Shown: positions 1 to 7,682, counted from the first letter of the stretch. The stretch: 29,506 nt of DNA from CAYVUI01 sp964454745 (GCA_964454745.1 CAYVUI010000053.1:1-29506); one strand, 5' to 3'. Program-made: numbers and translations. Notes: generated by a model not told the origin, from the letters alone.

Positions 1-1032
1 GTAACGATCGCGGTATGGCCCTTTTCCCAACCCCAGAGATGCCCGTCCCGAAGAGAGTCGCCCGCAAACGAGGAAAGTTCTGTTTCCGTTTCTCCCCAAA
101 TCTTGTGGGACGGCCAGGCGGATTCGTATGATGTTTACTTCTCGCAAAATTTCTCCGAGGTACAAAATGGAATCCCCGGTTCTCCGGCCTTTGTGATGAA
201 TACCTCGCTGGAGGCTTATACGCCGCCCGTGCTGATGCCGGGCACGACATATTACTGGCGTGTGGATTCTGTTTCTCCAGACTGCACGGACATAGGCCGT
301 GTCAACGCGTTCACAACCACAACCGGGCAAACCGTGGGATACTGGGAACTGGATTTTGACGGCAGCAGCAGTGTAGGCCGCTATGGATTACAAACACGCT
401 TGGGCACAGTCTCCCAGGAGAATACTTACTATGCGGCCATAAACAATCCGGATACGACTGTACCGTGGAATTCACTGAGCACCGCCGCGGAGAACAACTC
501 CAGCTTGTATTTTGACGGCCAGACCGCGATAGTTTTTAGCGGCCCGAATTCCCCCTTCCAGTTCAAACGAAGTATTCCCTTTACCTGTGAAGCGTATATC
601 AGACCCACCGCTGAAAACAGTGGAATTATCTTCGGGACCCGCGATGGCTTCAGCGGTTTTATGGGCTGGAATCTGAAATACGACAGTTCCAATGAGAGGG
701 TTAGCTGGGGCCTTAGCCATCCCGGAGGCTCGAATTCCGTCTATTCGAATAGCAATATAATCGCACTCAATCAGCTAAAACATGTCGCCCTAGTGTGGGA
801 TCCTTCCACGGGGACAAAAGGCCAGGTCAGAATCTATGTTGAAGGAGTGCTTGTCGGCCAGGATGACGGTGAATCTTTCTGGGATGATACACCGGAGGTC
901 GGATGGAACTTTATGGTCGGCGGCAGGAATTTAGAAGGTAACTCATGGGGTTTTATTGGCCAGATCGATGAAGTTCGCTGGTCGAACTATGCGTTAAACC
1001 CTTCTCAATTCCTTAATTTGGTTAATCCATAA
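1..1032 (+). CDS. Secreted LamG-domain protein, 3' part
   Basis: The frame is open from the first base of the window to the stop at 1030-1032, so the gene begins upstream; the TTG at 103 is only the first start-like codon. The first part, around 60-320, looks like a fibronectin-III-like spacer (PANEESSVSVSP, then SYDVYFS and TYYWRVD), which often precedes LamG domains in planctomycete surface proteins. Residues encoded from about 340 to 1020 form a LamG/concanavalin-A-like beta-sandwich, recognisable from FTCEAYIRP, KHVALVWDP and the C-terminal signature GQIDEVRWSNYALNPSQF. LamG domains bind carbohydrate or other ligands outside the cell. No dockerin, sorting signal or membrane anchor follows the domain. 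The first 60 bases translate into sequence unlike the family, so the start of the visible frame may be less reliable than the rest. Confidence 0.8.
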   Translation, partial: VTIAVWPFSQPQRCPSRRESPANEESSVSVSPQILWDGQADSYDVYFSQNFSEVQNGIPGSPAFVMNTSLEAYTPPVLMPGTTYYWRVDSVSPDCTDIGRVNAFTTTTGQTVGYWELDFDGSSSVGRYGLQTRLGTVSQENTYYAAINNPDTTVPWNSLSTAAENNSSLYFDGQTAIVFSGPNSPFQFKRSIPFTCEAYIRPTAENSGIIFGTRDGFSGFMGWNLKYDSSNERVSWGLSHPGGSNSVYSNSNIIALNQLKHVALVWDPSTGTKGQVRIYVEGVLVGQDDGESFWDDTPEVGWNFMVGGRNLEGNSWGFIGQIDEVRWSNYALNPSQFLNLVNP

Positions 1033-1206
1033 TTTCTTGAATAACAGCAAAGAATAGAATTGTAATTTGTCGTTGTTCTTTTCAGGTTTCACATATTATT
1101 TTACTCACATAGATAAACAGTATTAATCAAGTCTGCTAAGCAGGCTTTGAATCGGCTGGATTTTCCAACTTTCACGTATCAGTTTTTCATAGCGCAATTA
1201 CTCTTT

Positions 1207-1583
1207 ATACCAATCCCACTAAAAAAATGAGCGCTCAGTATTTTATACTTGCGCACTCCTGAATAAGCATGATAATAGGCTTTCCAATGTTTCTTTTTGG
1301 GAGTTTATTATGAAAATAGAGTTGTATCACACCACACAAGAGCTGAAACAGTTTTTCCGCAAAGAGAAGGATTCACGTATAGCTACTCGCATTGAATCCA
1401 ATAGAAACACTGTGGTTGTATCTTCGACAGCATTATTGGTCAAACCGTGTGTATAGGGATTATGATGAATTGAGAATGGCTGCAAATGATGCATGGAGAA
1501 AGGTGTGCATGGATACTGTAAAAATCAAATCAATCTGTCGTGCAAAATACATCGAAAGCGCAGTTATTTATTGAGATTGGTAT
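1207..1583 (+). mobile_element. Internally deleted IS630-family element with both inverted repeats
   Basis: The ends carry imperfect terminal inverted repeats: 1207-1229 reads ATACCAATCCCACT followed by a run of A and TG, and the reverse complement of 1561-1583 matches it at 19 of 23 positions. Between them lie the start of an IS630-type transposase gene (from 1310) and its very end (to 1574), joined in different frames with the middle missing. The element is about 375 bp, whereas full IS630 elements are usually about 1.1 kb. It cannot move itself but could be moved by an intact relative. A duplicated TA target is not clear: TA lies to the left (1206-1207) but the right flank reads TGA. Confidence 0.75.
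1310..1574 (+). pseudogene. IS630 transposase remnant (N- and C-terminal fragments, frameshifted)
   Basis: From the ATG at 1310 about 28 residues (MKIELYHTTQELKQFFRKEK and on to ATRI) resemble the N-terminal helix of IS630 transposases. From about 1392 the other frame encodes NPIETLWLYLRQHYWSNRVY and on to YIESAVIY, which is the C-terminal tail of the DDE_3 domain, where NPIE holds the final catalytic Glu. The two pieces meet near 1389-1393 in different frames, so translation from 1310 stops at 1454-1456. Roughly 250 residues, including the other catalytic acids, are missing. The protein cannot be active. Confidence 0.8.
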
Positions 1584-1606
1584 GATAGGATGGTTATAGA
1601 AATTGC

Positions 1607-1634
1607 AATATAATAAGAACATTTCTATTATATT
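1607..1634. other. AT-only inverted repeat at the end of the minus-strand operon
   Basis: AATATAATAAG at 1607-1617 pairs with CTATTATATT at 1625-1634 around a 7-base loop, with one bulge. It spans the stop codon of the FMN-binding protein gene and is the last structure of the long minus-strand run. It has no G/C core and no clean U-run on the minus strand, so a terminator role is only a possibility. Confidence 0.3.
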
Positions 1635-1999
1635 CTTTTCGCTCCATTGAATATTTCTTCAACATCAATCACGACAGCCGCAGCCCTAGGATGATTTTTT
1701 TCTACCCAGTTTTGCACCTCATCATACAGGGGTCCATTTAACAATCTTTTTGTACGGCCTTTAATTTGAAAAGACCCTTTTTTTTCATCAAGAACAACAA
1801 AAGCGGCGTATTTATTGTCTTCTAAATTCTTTTTTGTTTTTTCGAAATAATTGTCTCCAATGAGGACCGTCTGGTCATCCAGAACTTTCAGATATTTCAC
1901 ATAAACCACATTCGGAACTGAATCCGGGCTGGATGTTGCGAGAGGGAAAAAGTCCTGTTTTGAAATAGCATCTTTAATTTCTTGAGTCAATCTTGCCAT
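1628..1999 (-). CDS. FMN-binding split-barrel protein (pyridoxamine 5'-phosphate oxidase family)
   Basis: The 123-aa protein is a single split beta-barrel domain of the PPOX-like class: MARLTQEIKDAISKQDF, then FPLATSSPDSVPNVVYVKYL, IGDNYFEKTKKNL and AFVVLDEKKGSFQIKGRT. Small members of this class bind flavin (FMN or F420) or heme and act as cytoplasmic flavoprotein reductases; the substrate cannot be read from the sequence. The length is normal for the minimal form. The start has an AAGGA-type site a little upstream. It is the last gene of the minus-strand run and starts 37 bases after the radical SAM gene ends. A redox role beside radical SAM enzymes would fit but is inference. Confidence 0.75.
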   Translation of the reverse strand: MARLTQEIKDAISKQDFFPLATSSPDSVPNVVYVKYLKVLDDQTVLIGDNYFEKTKKNLEDNKYAAFVVLDEKKGSFQIKGRTKRLLNGPLYDEVQNWVEKNHPRAAAVVIDVEEIFNGAKRI

Positions 2000-2036
2000 T
2001 CTGAAATTCCTTTTCCTTAAGAGTTTTCTTATGTAT

Positions 2037-2990
2037 TTAGCTCAAATAGTAAATGGTTTGATTTTGTCGTTTGGTTCTTATTTTTCCTTGGGCACATAAC
2101 TTCTCGATATATTTTACGGCTTCATTTCGATGTACGTTCAACCCCGCAGAAATGTCCTCAATCGAACAGGGACGCCGCTGTAGCAGTGACAGGATATCCC
2201 TCGATTGGACGGCAAATTCGCCCTTTCCGTATGTCCCGCTGTAATCAGCAATAATTTCAGAATGATCATGCAGCTCAGGCACCAGTTTTTTGAGCCGACC
2301 CGGGGGAACTGCTTCCGCGTATTCCTCACAGGGCGGCCGAGTCACCGTATTGACCTGGACCTTGTCCGGCATGATGTTACGAATACAGGTTTTCAATCGA
2401 TTCATTTCAACTTTGGTCGTGTTAACGCCCGCTAAAAGAAATATTTCAAGCCAGTACTTACCGGTATATTCTTCTCGAAATGAAATCAAACCATTGAGCA
2501 TCTTCTTAAAGGAAATATCTTTATGGGGACGGTTTATGTAACGAAATAATTGCTCACATCCCGCATCCAGGGACGGTATGACCAGGTCGGCATTGCTCAG
2601 AGCACTCCTCACCTCAGGCAGCCATAAAAGAGAACCATTGGTTAAAACAGCTACCGGAACTTGTGTGAGTGCTTTTATTTGATTTATGATTTCCCCGCAC
2701 TGCAGGTAAAGTGACGGTTCTCCAGAGCCTGAGAGAGTAATATAATCGGGTTTCAAGTATAATTGATTTTTGAGTTGCTCCAGAATTTCATCTGCAGGGA
2801 ACCATTTTTTTCTTTGAATACTTTTGTTGGTTGTTTTTCCCAGTTGGCAATAGATGCAGTCGTAGCTGCATGTCTTAAAGGGAACCAGGTCAATACCCAG
2901 GGAACGTCCCAGACGCCGGGACGGCACAGGCCCGAAAATAAAACTCCTTTGGTTTTTCGACATGATAATTTCAGACATCTTGTTTTCCAT
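2037..2990 (-). CDS. Radical SAM protein (COG0731/TYW1-like) with C-terminal winged helix
   Basis: The N-terminal block FGPVPSRRLGRSLGIDLVPF leads into the radical SAM cluster motif CSYDCIYC (C41, C45, C48, counting from the ATG at 2990). This ties it to the COG0731 group of wyosine-base-synthase-like radical SAM proteins found in many anaerobes. GSGEPSLY supplies the SAM-binding GGE-like motif. The last 60 residues (LSLLQRRPCSIEDISAGLNV and on) resemble a winged-helix DNA-binding fold. I chose ATG 2990 because AGGAAAAGA lies just ahead; the longer frame to 3020 has less support. It overlaps the end of the 132-aa gene by 20 bases, so translation is probably coupled. The substrate is unknown. 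True wyosine synthesis is archaeal/eukaryotic, so this bacterial protein probably does something else. Confidence 0.8.
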   Translation of the reverse strand: MENKMSEIIMSKNQRSFIFGPVPSRRLGRSLGIDLVPFKTCSYDCIYCQLGKTTNKSIQRKKWFPADEILEQLKNQLYLKPDYITLSGSGEPSLYLQCGEIINQIKALTQVPVAVLTNGSLLWLPEVRSALSNADLVIPSLDAGCEQLFRYINRPHKDISFKKMLNGLISFREEYTGKYWLEIFLLAGVNTTKVEMNRLKTCIRNIMPDKVQVNTVTRPPCEEYAEAVPPGRLKKLVPELHDHSEIIADYSGTYGKGEFAVQSRDILSLLQRRPCSIEDISAGLNVHRNEAVKYIEKLCAQGKIRTKRQNQTIYYLS

Positions 2991-3369
2991 TTCTTTTCCT
3001 GAATTTTTGTATGAAATCACAATACCAGGGCGTTTCGGTAGAGATTTTGAATTTAATATCCAGTGGATTGAATCGATTCATCATTCCGGCTTTTCCAATG
3101 AGTTCAATTTTCAGATGGAAATCCCCCTTTCGATTCAGGTATTCCTTGATTTTTGTATGATAACGATAAAAAACGATCATGCTGTCCATTTCCTCCTGGA
3201 GCAAATGTAGCAGTGTACTTCCCGTAATTTCCCGATAGGTCTTTTTCAGACTTTTCAGCGTATACTTTTTCTTGAGATGTTGATTGATTGTATAAGCGGC
3301 CAATGTCACGCCATCGCTTTCTTCAGTAGCAAGTATTTTCCTGCCATGTATATGGTCAATAACAGTCAT
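2971..3369 (-). CDS. Hypothetical protein, 132 aa
   Basis: I do not recognise this family. The protein is basic (many Lys and Arg), soluble, and has no signal peptide or membrane segment. The middle is predicted helical (KKKYTLKSLKKTYREITGST, LLHLLQEEMDSMIVFYRY) and the end is beta-like (FHLKIELIGKAGM). There are no Cys pairs or metal motifs. AAGGA lies only about 2 bases before the ATG, closer than usual, so the start is not certain. It overlaps the following radical SAM gene and begins 47 bases after the MBL-fold gene ends, so it belongs to the same transcription unit. Confidence 0.6.
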   Translation of the reverse strand: MTVIDHIHGRKILATEESDGVTLAAYTINQHLKKKYTLKSLKKTYREITGSTLLHLLQEEMDSMIVFYRYHTKIKEYLNRKGDFHLKIELIGKAGMMNRFNPLDIKFKISTETPWYCDFIQKFRKRNGKQDV

Positions 3370-3415
3370 TTCCTTATTCTCGAAATACTTATTGATATAT
3401 CAGAAAATTTACTAC

Positions 3416-4252
3416 TCATAAGGGCAGTTCTATACGATCTCCCGTTGCTGGGAAAATGCATTGGTCACCCAGCTCCTTTCTGAGTATCTCCATCGCTGAT
3501 TCACCTGTACAATGCATGGGAGCCAGAAATTGTACCCGGTATTTCCGAAAAGCCTCAATGGTTTCCTTAATTCGCCGAGAATCAGCGTGCAGCAGATGCA
3601 TGCCGCCGATGACCGCATAAATTGTATCTTGCCTGCTTAATTTACTGATATAATCGAGTATATTTACTGTTCCGGCATGAGCGCAGCCCAGGATGACCAC
3701 CAGGCCTTGTGACGATTCAATCCACAAAGATTGATCATCTATAATGGAATCCGGATGGAGGCATTCCCGGTCAGTATAAAAAGCCCCGCCGGGATCCTCA
3801 TACTCGGTCAAACGCGGGACAGTTCCGGTAACAGATATCCCGGGGCAGACTTCGACGGCACTTCTTGTCCACATCACCTCCTGATGCCGATCAATAGCAT
3901 TTTTAGACTGGCAGGACATTCCATTTTCTTTCATACCGGATACTTTTTTACTGTATTTTGATTTGATTGCAACAGGATGCATCATTACTTTTGCTTGCGG
4001 AGCAAGTGCAAGAACTGCGGGCAATCCTCCCGTGTGATCATAATGACCATGGCTGATAACAATAGTATCGGTTTGTGCCAGGTCGACATTCAAAGCCCTG
4101 GCGTTGTCAAGAAGACGACGACTCTGCCCCGCATCAAAAAGGATCCTTTTTCTTTTATATTCAATCCACAGAGAAAGACCGTGTTCAGACAAAAGATCTG
4201 CATGATGTACTTTGTTTTCGATCAGGACGGTGATCTGGAGCTCTTTAGACAC
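3416..4252 (-). CDS. MBL-fold metallohydrolase (COG1237-like)
   Basis: A metallo-beta-lactamase fold of about 278 residues. The metal motif HxHxDH is seen as SHGHYDHTGG (H68, H70, D72, H73), preceded by ILFDAGQS. Later metal ligands are likely in ILGCAHAGTVN and APMHCTGES. The order and length match the COG1237 group, often annotated as a dihydropterin-aminobenzene-phosphate synthase after its archaeal member; that specific reaction should not be assumed here. I place the start at the GTG at 4252, with AGAGG 8 bases upstream and the GTG overlapping the stop of the hotdog gene. An ATG at 4291 would give 13 more residues but would lie deeper in the upstream gene. Two zinc or iron ions are expected in the active site. 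Confidence 0.8.
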   Translation of the reverse strand: MSKELQITVLIENKVHHADLLSEHGLSLWIEYKRKRILFDAGQSRRLLDNARALNVDLAQTDTIVISHGHYDHTGGLPAVLALAPQAKVMMHPVAIKSKYSKKVSGMKENGMSCQSKNAIDRHQEVMWTRSAVEVCPGISVTGTVPRLTEYEDPGGAFYTDRECLHPDSIIDDQSLWIESSQGLVVILGCAHAGTVNILDYISKLSRQDTIYAVIGGMHLLHADSRRIKETIEAFRKYRVQFLAPMHCTGESAMEILRKELGDQCIFPATGDRIELPL

Positions 4253-4706
4253 GTTTGAGTCCTCTGCTCTCTTGGAGATGGTGCTGATCATAAAATTTTC
4301 CCTCTGCGAAAGCCTTCATTTTGTCATCCTGAATAATCCTTGATTCCAACAGGTACAAAGGGGGCGACACCCTCTTTATCGAAGCATAAACGGTTGCCGT
4401 TTTCCTGACATAAACCGGATGCCGGAACTTAATCTTAAGTTCGGCAGTCACAGCCGCAATACCGTGAGTAAATATACAGTTTGTCATTGCACTGTCCATA
4501 ATCATGGAAATAATCCCTCCGTGGAGCAGCCCGGGATACCCTTCCCTTTTTTCATCAAAACAAAATACAGCCCTTACGCCTTCATTTTCAACGTCCTGGA
4601 AATCAAGATGCAGACCATTTTTGTTTTCCGCACCGCAGGCAATACAGTTACGATGGATAAGCCCTTTCAAATCTTCCGCTTCCTTGGTACTTGCAAGTTG
4701 ATTCAT
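4245..4706 (-). CDS. PaaI-type hotdog thioesterase
   Basis: The 153-aa protein has the single hotdog fold of PaaI/YigI-type acyl-CoA thioesterases. The key segment is YPGLLHGGIISMIMDSAM (HGG at 62-64, D71). An N-terminal NCIACGAENKNGLHL (C21, C24) is typical of one branch of this group. Such enzymes hydrolyse acyl- or aryl-CoA thioesters in the cytoplasm; the chain bound here cannot be told. It overlaps the 97-aa gene by 4 bases upstream (ATGA) and the MBL gene by 8 bases downstream, so it is part of a translationally coupled series. Confidence 0.8.
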   Translation of the reverse strand: MNQLASTKEAEDLKGLIHRNCIACGAENKNGLHLDFQDVENEGVRAVFCFDEKREGYPGLLHGGIISMIMDSAMTNCIFTHGIAAVTAELKIKFRHPVYVRKTATVYASIKRVSPPLYLLESRIIQDDKMKAFAEGKFYDQHHLQESRGLKRV

Positions 4707-4996
4707 TTCCGTTCACTTTCAATCTCTACATCGAAAAACCCGTGCCGCCTGAATGCTTCCCGAATAAAATTCTTTAAAGGCTCAACAACCAAAGCAATCT
4801 TCTCTTGGTCCGCATCCCCCTCCCAGTGTATAGAGATATCATCGGCTATTTCCAATTGATGGACAGTCCCAAAGGCTGTCTCGCCGCTGCCCGCCAGGAA
4901 ATGAGATCTTTTGCCCAGCTTTTGTGAGAAGTATACATGCTGTAAATGATAGAGCCTGCGGAGGTCTTTTGCCGTGTTTTCAAGTCTGTTTTTCAT
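4703..4996 (-). CDS. Hypothetical protein, 97 aa, between hydG-like and hotdog genes
   Basis: No family recognised. The sequence reads as a small alpha/beta protein: a charged N-terminal helix (MKNRLENTAKDLRRLYHLQH), a Gly/Ser turn (FLAGSGETAFG), a strand with acidic residues (EIADDISIHWEGDADQEKI) and a C-terminal helix (EPLKNFIREAFRRHGFF). There are no cysteines. It starts 38 bases after the HydG-like gene and its last codon overlaps the start of the hotdog gene (ATGA), which indicates one transcript. A role as an accessory subunit of the neighbouring enzymes is possible but unproven. Confidence 0.65.
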   Translation of the reverse strand: MKNRLENTAKDLRRLYHLQHVYFSQKLGKRSHFLAGSGETAFGTVHQLEIADDISIHWEGDADQEKIALVVEPLKNFIREAFRRHGFFDVEIESERK

Positions 4997-5034
4997 AATA
5001 TTTTACCATGGATCGTTTGCCACTGAATTCGATT

Positions 5035-6537
5035 TTAAAAATGAAGATCCCTGACATTTTCTTCTTCCGCTGCAATATTCTTTAGAAGGTTTCCATACAA
5101 TCCGGGCACATTAAGCCGCACCCAATCAAGGTATCGAGGCAGAATGACATTGCTTCCGATCTTTTTTACTTTTTCTGATGCGTAATCTTCCAGGTATTCC
5201 TTAAAGCTGAGGATTCCGTTTGCGATACAAAAATTCTTCACCGTCGCGTGCTTGGCCAGCGGCATAAAATTTTCACCCGTTCGACCTTCACGGTATCCAG
5301 CGGTACAAAATGAAGGCAGGTATCCATCCCTGCAAAGGCTGTAAATAAATTCGTCAAGACTCTGGGGATCTTTGATGTAAAATTGTTCTTGGTGCGGTAA
5401 ATGCTCCTTGTGCATCTTAGAGTACCCGCCAACACCGATCCGGGTGCCGGCGTCCATCTGGGAGACACCGCCTTTGGAAATGGCCTCACGCCGAAGCGGA
5501 AATGCTTCCCTTGCAGTCAATATAGACCCCGTGTATGGACACATCAGGCGAATAATTGCCACGATCTTCAGGAAATCACTGTCATTGACAAGAAAGCCGG
5601 ATTGCGTCGTCAGCGGTGCATTTTCAGCAAACACCAACCGGGGATAAGAGATGGTATGCGGGCCGACTCCAAATTCTTTTTCAAGTGCTGTTGCATGAGA
5701 TAAAAGTCCGAGCAGTTCAAACCGCCAGTCATACAAACCAAACAGAACCCCGAGGCCAACATCATCGATCCCGGCTTCCATTGCACGATGCAGACCGAAA
5801 AGACGCCAAAGGTAGGGTTCTTTTAAAGTGCCTTTAGGGTGCATTTTACGGTACGTTTCATGGTGATAGGTTTCCTGGAATATCTGGTAAGTTCCGATGC
5901 CAACGTCCCTGACATTACGATATTCTTGTTCGAACATTGGGGCCGCATTGATATTGCAGCGCCGTATTTCACCAAAACCTCTCTTGACTGTATATATCTT
6001 CTCAACCGTTTTACATATATAAGATGCATCGCTGCCGGGATGTTCGCCATACACCGCAATCAGCCGTTTGTGCCCGACATCCACCAGGGCAAGTACTTCC
6101 CGTTCAAGCTCTTCCTGAGTGAGTGTATTTCGTATGAGGCTCTGATTTTCAGTTCGAAAGCCGCAATAGGCACAATTATTGACACAAACATTGGAAAGAT
6201 ACAGCGGTGCAAACAGCACAATTCGATTTCCATAAACGTTCCGTTTGATCCAGTCCGCGGTCTCAAAAACAGCATCCCATAAATCCGGTGATTTCGTATT
6301 GATCAATTTTGCCGTGTCTTCTGGCGAAAGCATTTTTCCGGCTACAGCATTTTCTCGAGCTTTTTCAATGATCTCCAGAACCTCTCCACGCTGAGGATTT
6401 TGATTGGAAAGAATGGTCATCCAGATATTTTCATCATTAATGAAATCTTCATATTTAGTTTTTTCCTGCCATGTCTTGATTTGATCGAGCCGCGTTTGGC
6501 GCCAGGAGGTCACGTGAATTTCTGCCGGGATATTCAT
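5035..6537 (-). CDS. hydG: HydG-like radical SAM tyrosine lyase with altered C-terminal cluster motif
   Basis: Canonical HydG cleaves tyrosine to p-cresol and builds the Fe(CO)(CN) unit of the [FeFe]-hydrogenase H-cluster. The 500-aa protein aligns by eye with HydG throughout: radical SAM motif CVNNCAYC (C118, C122, C125), NINAAPMFEQEYR, YQIFQETYHHETYRKMHP, DVGLGVLFGLYDWRFELLGL, GPHTISYPR (H294) and the HydG-only C-terminal domain, which ThiH lacks. That domain normally carries CX2CX22C; here it is C411-T-A-G414, then 22 residues, then C437, so the second Cys is Gly (codon GGA at 5298-5296). Start: ATG 6537 with GGAGG 7 bases upstream, overlapping the methyltransferase stop (ATGA); the longer open frame to 6801 is an artefact of the overlap. 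No hydE, hydF or hydrogenase gene is in the window. It may make a different product, or have a modified auxiliary cluster. Confidence 0.85.
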   Translation of the reverse strand: MNIPAEIHVTSWRQTRLDQIKTWQEKTKYEDFINDENIWMTILSNQNPQRGEVLEIIEKARENAVAGKMLSPEDTAKLINTKSPDLWDAVFETADWIKRNVYGNRIVLFAPLYLSNVCVNNCAYCGFRTENQSLIRNTLTQEELEREVLALVDVGHKRLIAVYGEHPGSDASYICKTVEKIYTVKRGFGEIRRCNINAAPMFEQEYRNVRDVGIGTYQIFQETYHHETYRKMHPKGTLKEPYLWRLFGLHRAMEAGIDDVGLGVLFGLYDWRFELLGLLSHATALEKEFGVGPHTISYPRLVFAENAPLTTQSGFLVNDSDFLKIVAIIRLMCPYTGSILTAREAFPLRREAISKGGVSQMDAGTRIGVGGYSKMHKEHLPHQEQFYIKDPQSLDEFIYSLCRDGYLPSFCTAGYREGRTGENFMPLAKHATVKNFCIANGILSFKEYLEDYASEKVKKIGSNVILPRYLDWVRLNVPGLYGNLLKNIAAEEENVRDLHF

Positions 6538-7199
6538 AATTGTACCTCCGCCAGGATGAAGGCTCCTTTTTTGCGGAAAAAACACTGCCCCAAAAGCTCG
6601 AAAAAAGAGGCGGCTTTGACCCAAAGCGGCCTGTCCAGAATGAAAACCGCTGTTTTGATCTTGACCCTCCCATACAAATCGAGCAGTTCTTTTAACTGCC
6701 CGGGTGAAAACATCTTCGCGCAGCGATAAATCCCGCTGTTTCTTTTCCTGTTGTAGGGGGAAAGAGAATTGAGTACCCCCAGCCACAATTTCCCTCCGCA
6801 CTTAACCGATCGAGCCATTTCAGAGACAAATTTTTCAGGGTCCTTGCTGAACTCAAGAGAGGTAATCGCAGCCGCCGCATCAAAACTGTGATTAGAAAAA
6901 GACAAATCCTGACCATCGCCAAGGTAAAAATGACATCGGGGTATATTTTTGTGTCTGGCGATCTTTAGCATTTTTTCTGAAACATCAATGCCTGTAACCT
7001 CAAATCCATGTTTACTGAAATATTGACTCCAATGTCCCGTGCCGCACCCGACCTCAAGTAACTTTTTACTGCCGTGATATGTCTTTAAAAGACAATCAAA
7101 TGCTTTTTTCTCAAACCTGTCACAAATCAAGCCTGCCGCAGATTTGTACCAGTCATCGTAACGTTCTGCCATTGCATCAAAACTACAGTTTTTCATCAT
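6534..7199 (-). CDS. Class I SAM-dependent methyltransferase
   Basis: The 221-aa protein is a Rossmann-fold methyltransferase. Motif I is LLEVGCGTGHWSQYF, motif II GFEVTGIDVSEKML, and DGQDLSFSNHSFDAAAAITS covers the following strands. The N-terminal SFDAMAERYDDWYKS is typical of the UbiE/Methyltransf_11 group of small-molecule methylases. The substrate is not evident. Its stop overlaps the start of the HydG-like gene, so the two are translated together. ATG 7199 is followed at once by a second ATG (MMK); either could be used. Confidence 0.85.
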   Translation of the reverse strand: MMKNCSFDAMAERYDDWYKSAAGLICDRFEKKAFDCLLKTYHGSKKLLEVGCGTGHWSQYFSKHGFEVTGIDVSEKMLKIARHKNIPRCHFYLGDGQDLSFSNHSFDAAAAITSLEFSKDPEKFVSEMARSVKCGGKLWLGVLNSLSPYNRKRNSGIYRCAKMFSPGQLKELLDLYGRVKIKTAVFILDRPLWVKAASFFELLGQCFFRKKGAFILAEVQL

Positions 7200-7230
7200 T
7201 TTTCACTTTTCTATCACGTTGAATGATAAT

Positions 7231-7656
7231 TCAGATACAGGAATTATGTTTTTTCATTTTCCTGTTGAGATATTGCGGCTCAAAGAATTTGTCTTTCCAC
7301 CATAAAAAATGACCCCAGGAATTATCGGTTCTGTAAGGACTTTCTTCACCATTGCTGCAAGAATCATAATTCTGCTCAAAAAGCAGATCGCAGTATGTAC
7401 CTTGGAGCAGAAACTCATAGGCACATTTGATCCGTACAAATTCCTGATTCGCTTGCGGTGAATTTTGATGATGATCGGGATGATGCTCAACTGCAGCTGC
7501 ACGATACGCTTTTTTAATCTGTTTCATGTCAGCCGTTTCAGGCACATGAAGGATTCGATATGCCGCTTTTTGTGCCTCAAGCTGCTGGTTAATTGTATCC
7601 ATAAAGTCAAGATTGTGTTTCATCAAAACGTCATCCGCAAAAGAAGGGGACTTCAT
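7231..7656 (-). CDS. Small J-domain (DnaJ-like) protein
   Basis: A J-domain is plain: AAYRILHVPETADMKQIKKA, then YRAAAVEHHPDHHQNSPQAN with the invariant HPD loop, then FVRIKCAYEFLL. J-domains stimulate the ATPase of an Hsp70, so the protein should recruit DnaK-type chaperone to a client. There is no G/F region, zinc domain or C-terminal DnaJ substrate domain; instead a 50-residue tail (NSWGHFLWWKDKFFEPQYLN) may bind the client. The start is uncertain: ATG 7656 lacks a clear ribosome site, and a GTG at 7686 would overlap the stop of the zinc-ribbon gene. In a metallocofactor-like operon the client could be a cluster enzyme, by analogy with HscB; that is inference. Confidence 0.75.
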   Translation of the reverse strand: MKSPSFADDVLMKHNLDFMDTINQQLEAQKAAYRILHVPETADMKQIKKAYRAAAVEHHPDHHQNSPQANQEFVRIKCAYEFLLQGTYCDLLFEQNYDSCSNGEESPYRTDNSWGHFLWWKDKFFEPQYLNRKMKKHNSCI

Positions 7657-7682
7657 TATAGTAAAATAAAAGATTCTCGAAA

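Noticed and set aside
1131..1149. GTCTGC-TAA-GCAGGC hairpin followed by TTTG after the LamG gene
   Set aside because: The stem is only 6 pairs with one wobble, the T-run is three bases and it lies about 100 bases after the stop; too weak to call a terminator.
5839..6282. Plus-strand open frame of 147 codons within hydG-like
   Set aside because: Antisense shadow of a well-supported gene; no recognisable domain.
5035..6537. ThiH (thiamine-pathway tyrosine lyase) instead of HydG
   Set aside because: The C-terminal domain with the CX2-X-X22C spacing and 500-aa length fits HydG; ThiH lacks this domain and no thi genes are nearby.
6538..6801. N-terminal extension of the HydG-like frame to 6801
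   Set aside because: It overlaps the methyltransferase gene out of frame; the GGAGG-preceded ATG at 6537 matches the family start.
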